Origin: Pseudofrankia asymbiotica
GTDB lineage: Bacteria; Actinomycetota; Actinomycetes; Frankiales; Frankiaceae
Assembly (NCBI RefSeq): GCF_001983105.1
Contig: NZ_MOMC01000016.1
Span: forward strand, 79,900 to 87,014
Length of the DNA stretch: 7,115 bases
Reading direction: 5' to 3'
Each line of letters starts with the position of its first letter. Position 1 is the first letter of the stretch. The notes under the pieces are model-generated. The model searched no databases and had not been told where the DNA came from. It saw only the letters and a list, made by a program, of their open reading frames with translations. A program made the translations under genes and the position numbers. Shown piece by piece: positions 5,223 through 7,115 of the stretch.

Positions 5223-5732
5223 CTACCCGGCGGCGCCAGGAGGGGAACCAGGGGAGGAGCCCGACGAGTCGGTGCGCGGCGCGAGCCAGTCCGGCCACGG
5301 CACGGGCGGGTTGGGCAGCGGCTGGACGCCTCGCCTGGCCAGGAGCTCCTCGAAGCCCTCGGGGTCCGCGGGCACGGCCCGTGGGTCCCCCGTCATGATC
5401 TCGTAGAGGGTGGCGCCCTCGGGCCCGGCCACCAGTGGTCCGAAGGCCGCGCCGTGCTCCAGGGTGATGTGGGTGCCGGCCGGGCAGGGACGGTCGCCGA
5501 TGAGCACCTCGCCGGCGACGACGAAGACGAAGTGGTCGGACTTGTGGCTGTGCCGCTCGATGATCACCCCCGCGTCGTAACGGGCGTAGATGACCATCCG
5601 CTCCGGTGACCACTCGAGGAACTTCTCCCAGACCGACACCCGCCGCCCGTCGGCGTGCGCCTGCGCCTTCACCTCGTTCCACGGCACGTCTCCCACGGAG
5701 ACGATCTTCAGGTCCGGCTTCTCCTCTGGCAC
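5223..5732 (-). CDS. Cupin-domain protein
   Basis: A 169-residue single-domain cupin, probably a small metal-binding enzyme or ligand-binding protein; substrate unknown. Cupin motif 1 is seen at 55-74 as G-X5-HSHKSDH-X6-G. The ligands are H61 and H63, but the usual glutamate is replaced by H67. Motif 2 is around PAGTHITLEHG (84-94), with H88 or H93 as the remaining ligand. Residues 8-50 (LKIVSVGDVPWNEVK...WEKFLEWSPERMVIYARY) form the lead-in strands. The last 35 residues are Pro/Ser/Gly-rich and probably disordered. The start is GTG at 5732, with AAGGGG (complement of 5737-5742) four bases upstream. The frame is open further upstream, but that part reads through the repeat and promoter region. 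The gene is divergent from the amidohydrolase and shares a promoter region with it, suggesting related metabolism. Confidence 0.85.
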   Translation of the reverse strand: MPEEKPDLKIVSVGDVPWNEVKAQAHADGRRVSVWEKFLEWSPERMVIYARYDAGVIIERHSHKSDHFVFVVAGEVLIGDRPCPAGTHITLEHGAAFGPLVAGPEGATLYEIMTGDPRAVPADPEGFEELLARRGVQPLPNPPVPWPDWLAPRTDSSGSSPGSPPGAAG

Positions 5733-5740
5733 GGTGCCCC

Positions 5741-5772
5741 TTTCTGATCGGACGGCTTTCTGATCGGACGGC
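5741..5772. repeat. Perfect 16-bp tandem duplication upstream of the cupin start
   Basis: TTTCTGATCGGACGGC occurs twice with no gap (5741-5756, 5757-5772), without a mismatch. It lies in the predicted cupin mRNA leader, and the copy nearest the gene runs into the ribosome binding site. It may be a recent slippage duplication or a repeated protein-binding site. Confidence 0.95.
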
Positions 5773-5811
5773 CTCGGCGCCATCCCGCCTCGGCGTGGTG
5801 TGACGTGGGTC

Positions 5812-5840
5812 TCGACAAGTCGCTCGGCGAAAAGTAACTT
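5812..5840 (+). promoter_or_regulatory. Candidate promoter of the amidohydrolase gene
   Basis: TCGACA (5812-5817) and TAACTT (5835-5840) are separated by exactly 17 bases, a good sigma-70/HrdB-type pair for a GC-rich actinomycete. The predicted start near 5847 gives a leader of about 100 bases. The -10 box overlaps the left end of the palindrome at 5837-5850. Confidence 0.55.
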
Positions 5841-5859
5841 TCCGGAAAGTGATTCGCAA
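5831..5859 (-). promoter_or_regulatory. Candidate promoter of the cupin gene
   Basis: On the minus strand, TTGCGA (complement of 5854-5859) and TACTTT (complement of 5831-5836) are separated by exactly 17 bases. The palindrome at 5837-5850 fills the spacer. The predicted start lies near 5824, giving a leader of about 90 bases that contains the 16-bp tandem repeat. Confidence 0.55.
5837..5850. promoter_or_regulatory. 14-bp perfect palindrome, probable operator
   Basis: ACTTTCCGGAAAGT reads the same on both strands and is AT-rich against a GC-rich background. It sits in the cupin promoter spacer and overlaps the amidohydrolase -10 box. An overlapping smaller palindrome, AAAGT-A-ACTTT, lies at 5831-5841. 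The placement fits a dimeric repressor (for example TetR- or GntR-type) controlling both genes. No regulator gene is in the window. Confidence 0.6.
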
Positions 5860-5934
5860 TGCCGCTCCTCGCGGCTTGCTCCGCTCGCCGCCGCGCCGCA
5901 CGCAGAACCGCGCGGAACACAGCACGCCGCACAA

Positions 5935-5939
5935 GGGGG
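5935..5939 (+). promoter_or_regulatory. Ribosome binding site choosing between two ATG codons
   Basis: AAGGGGG (5933-5939) lies one base before the ATG at 5941 but seven bases before the in-frame ATG at 5947. Normal spacing selects 5947 as the amidohydrolase start. Confidence 0.65.
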
Positions 5940-5946
5940 CATGGCC

Positions 5947-7115
5947 ATGGCCTTGACCGACACCACCGCGCCCGCGACCGCCGCCGGTTCCGTCACCCCG
6001 GCCCCGGAGGACCTGCCGAAGATCATTTCGGTGGACGACCACATCCTGGAACCACGTGAGCTGTGGCAGCGTGAGCTGCCGGCCACGATGCGAGACCGCG
6101 GGCCCAGGGTCGTGCGGGAGAAGCTCAAGCTGCACTTCTCCGGCGGCCACTACGGCTTCGAGCGCGACGCGCCCGACGGCCGCTGGTGCGACCTGTGGCT
6201 CTACGACGACCTCGTCTACCCGACCGGCCTGCTGCACGCCTCCGCCGGCGTGCCACCGGCCGAGGTGAAGAACCTGCCGGCCATCTACGAGGACTTCCGG
6301 CCGGGCACCTATGAGCGGGACGCCCGCCTCGCCGACATGGACGCCAACCACGTCGAGGCGGCCATCAACTTCCCGAACACGTTCCCGCGGTTCTGCGGCC
6401 AGGGCTTCTCCGAGCGGCCGGACAAGGACGTCGCGCTCGCCTGCATCCAGATCTACAACGACTGGATGATCGACGAATGGGCGGCCGGCGCCGGGCAGGG
6501 CCGGTTGATCCCGCTGTCCCTCATCCCGCTGTGGGATCCCGCGCTCGCCGCCGCCGAGGTGCGCCGGTGCGCGGCGAAGGGCTCGTACGCGGTGTCGTTC
6601 TCCGAGAACCCGAGCAAGCTCGGGTTCGCCTCCATCCACTCCGGCGCGTGGGACCCGCTGTTCCAGGCATGCGAGGAGACCGGAACCGTCGTGACGATGC
6701 ACATCGGCTCGTCGTCGACGCTGCCGTCGACGTCACCGGACGCGCCGCTGGCGGTCAGCATGTCGCTGTCCTCGCAGAACGCCGAGGGGTCGCTGTGCGA
6801 CTGGATCTTCTCCGGCACGCTCGACCGTTTCCCGGGCCTGACCATCGTCTACGCCGAGAGCCAGGTCGGCTGGATGCCGTATCTGCTGGAGCGCATGGAC
6901 CTCGTCTGGAAGGGCGGCGTCGGCGGCGGCGCCACCCTGCCGAACCCGCCGAGCAGCTACATCAGGGGCCGCGTCTACGGCTGCCTGTTCGATGACCAGC
7001 ACGGGTTGATCTCGCGCGACGAGGTGGGCCTCGACCAGATCGTCTTCGAGACCGACTACCCGCACACCGACGGCACCTGGCCGAACTCCCGCGCCGTCGC
7101 GCATCGCCTGTGCGC
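5947..7115 (+). CDS. Amidohydrolase-2 family metal-dependent hydrolase, 3' end outside window
   Basis: An open frame of 389 full codons that runs off the window end with no stop. It belongs to the amidohydrolase-related (TIM-barrel) family that includes ACMSD-type and gamma-resorcylate-type decarboxylases; members act on C-C or C-N bonds of small acids. The N-terminal barrel strand motif IISVDDHILEP places D30 and H32 in the metal-binding D-x-H position. TMHIGSS carries H252 at the strand-5 position. YAESQVGWMPYLLERMD is followed by FETDYPHTDGTWPNS with D370, the catalytic Asp. Residues 3-22 are a Thr/Ala/Pro-rich tail. The family is usually around 400 residues or slightly longer, so only a short C-terminus should be missing. 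The start is ATG 5947 (see the ribosome binding site). It is divergent from the cupin gene with a shared candidate operator. A catabolic role is likely but the substrate is unknown. Confidence 0.88.
   Translation, partial: MALTDTTAPATAAGSVTPAPEDLPKIISVDDHILEPRELWQRELPATMRDRGPRVVREKLKLHFSGGHYGFERDAPDGRWCDLWLYDDLVYPTGLLHASAGVPPAEVKNLPAIYEDFRPGTYERDARLADMDANHVEAAINFPNTFPRFCGQGFSERPDKDVALACIQIYNDWMIDEWAAGAGQGRLIPLSLIPLWDPALAAAEVRRCAAKGSYAVSFSENPSKLGFASIHSGAWDPLFQACEETGTVVTMHIGSSSTLPSTSPDAPLAVSMSLSSQNAEGSLCDWIFSGTLDRFPGLTIVYAESQVGWMPYLLERMDLVWKGGVGGGATLPNPPSSYIRGRVYGCLFDDQHGLISRDEVGLDQIVFETDYPHTDGTWPNSRAVAHRLC

Noticed and set aside
4879..6702. A 607-codon minus-strand open frame across the cupin, intergenic and amidohydrolase regions
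   Set aside because: It is a shadow in the wrong frame. The cupin and amidohydrolase frames carry clear motifs, while this one is Arg/Gly-rich and featureless.

Overview
The window is very GC-rich and carries a probable F420H2-dependent oxidoreductase, an actinobacterial-type secreted lysozyme-like protein, and GTG or TTG starts on five of its eight genes. This points to a high-GC actinomycete. A Frankia/Parafrankia-like genome is my best guess from protein style, but this is inference. No mobile element, CRISPR array, tRNA or rRNA was seen.

Layout. (1) 70-495 (+): methylmalonyl-CoA epimerase. It is convergent with (2) metK, S-adenosylmethionine synthetase, 637-1905 (-). The gap between them holds nested inverted repeats that could end transcription from both sides. 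(3) A 787-base gene-free stretch (1906-2692) separates metK from the divergent gene (4) for a small secreted SLT/lysozyme-like protein (2693-3151, +). A strong hairpin terminator follows at 3198-3227. (5) 3317-3727 (-): deazaflavin (F420)-dependent nitroreductase-family protein. It is divergent from (6) a SnoaL/NTF2-like protein (4024-4584, +) with a repetitive Gly/Ala insertion. (7) 4653-5087 (-): DUF4259 protein. (8) 5223-5732 (-): cupin protein. (9) From 5947 to the window end (+): an amidohydrolase-2 family metal-dependent hydrolase, incomplete at its 3' end.

The genes do not form one pathway. metK and the epimerase are housekeeping functions. The oxidoreductase, SnoaL-like, cupin and amidohydrolase genes look like accessory or catabolic metabolism. 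The best-supported regulatory unit is the 214-base cupin/amidohydrolase intergenic region. There, two back-to-back promoters with 17-base spacers share a perfect 14-base palindrome, suggesting that one repressor controls both genes.

The most unusual non-coding signal is a 14-16 base element (core CCGTGGCGGATGAC) present three times: once just before the metK start and twice around its 3' end. Two copies sit in similar hairpins. Together with a paired-hairpin metK leader, this is the main candidate for an undescribed cis-acting RNA or DNA element. I cannot show from the sequence alone that it is functional.
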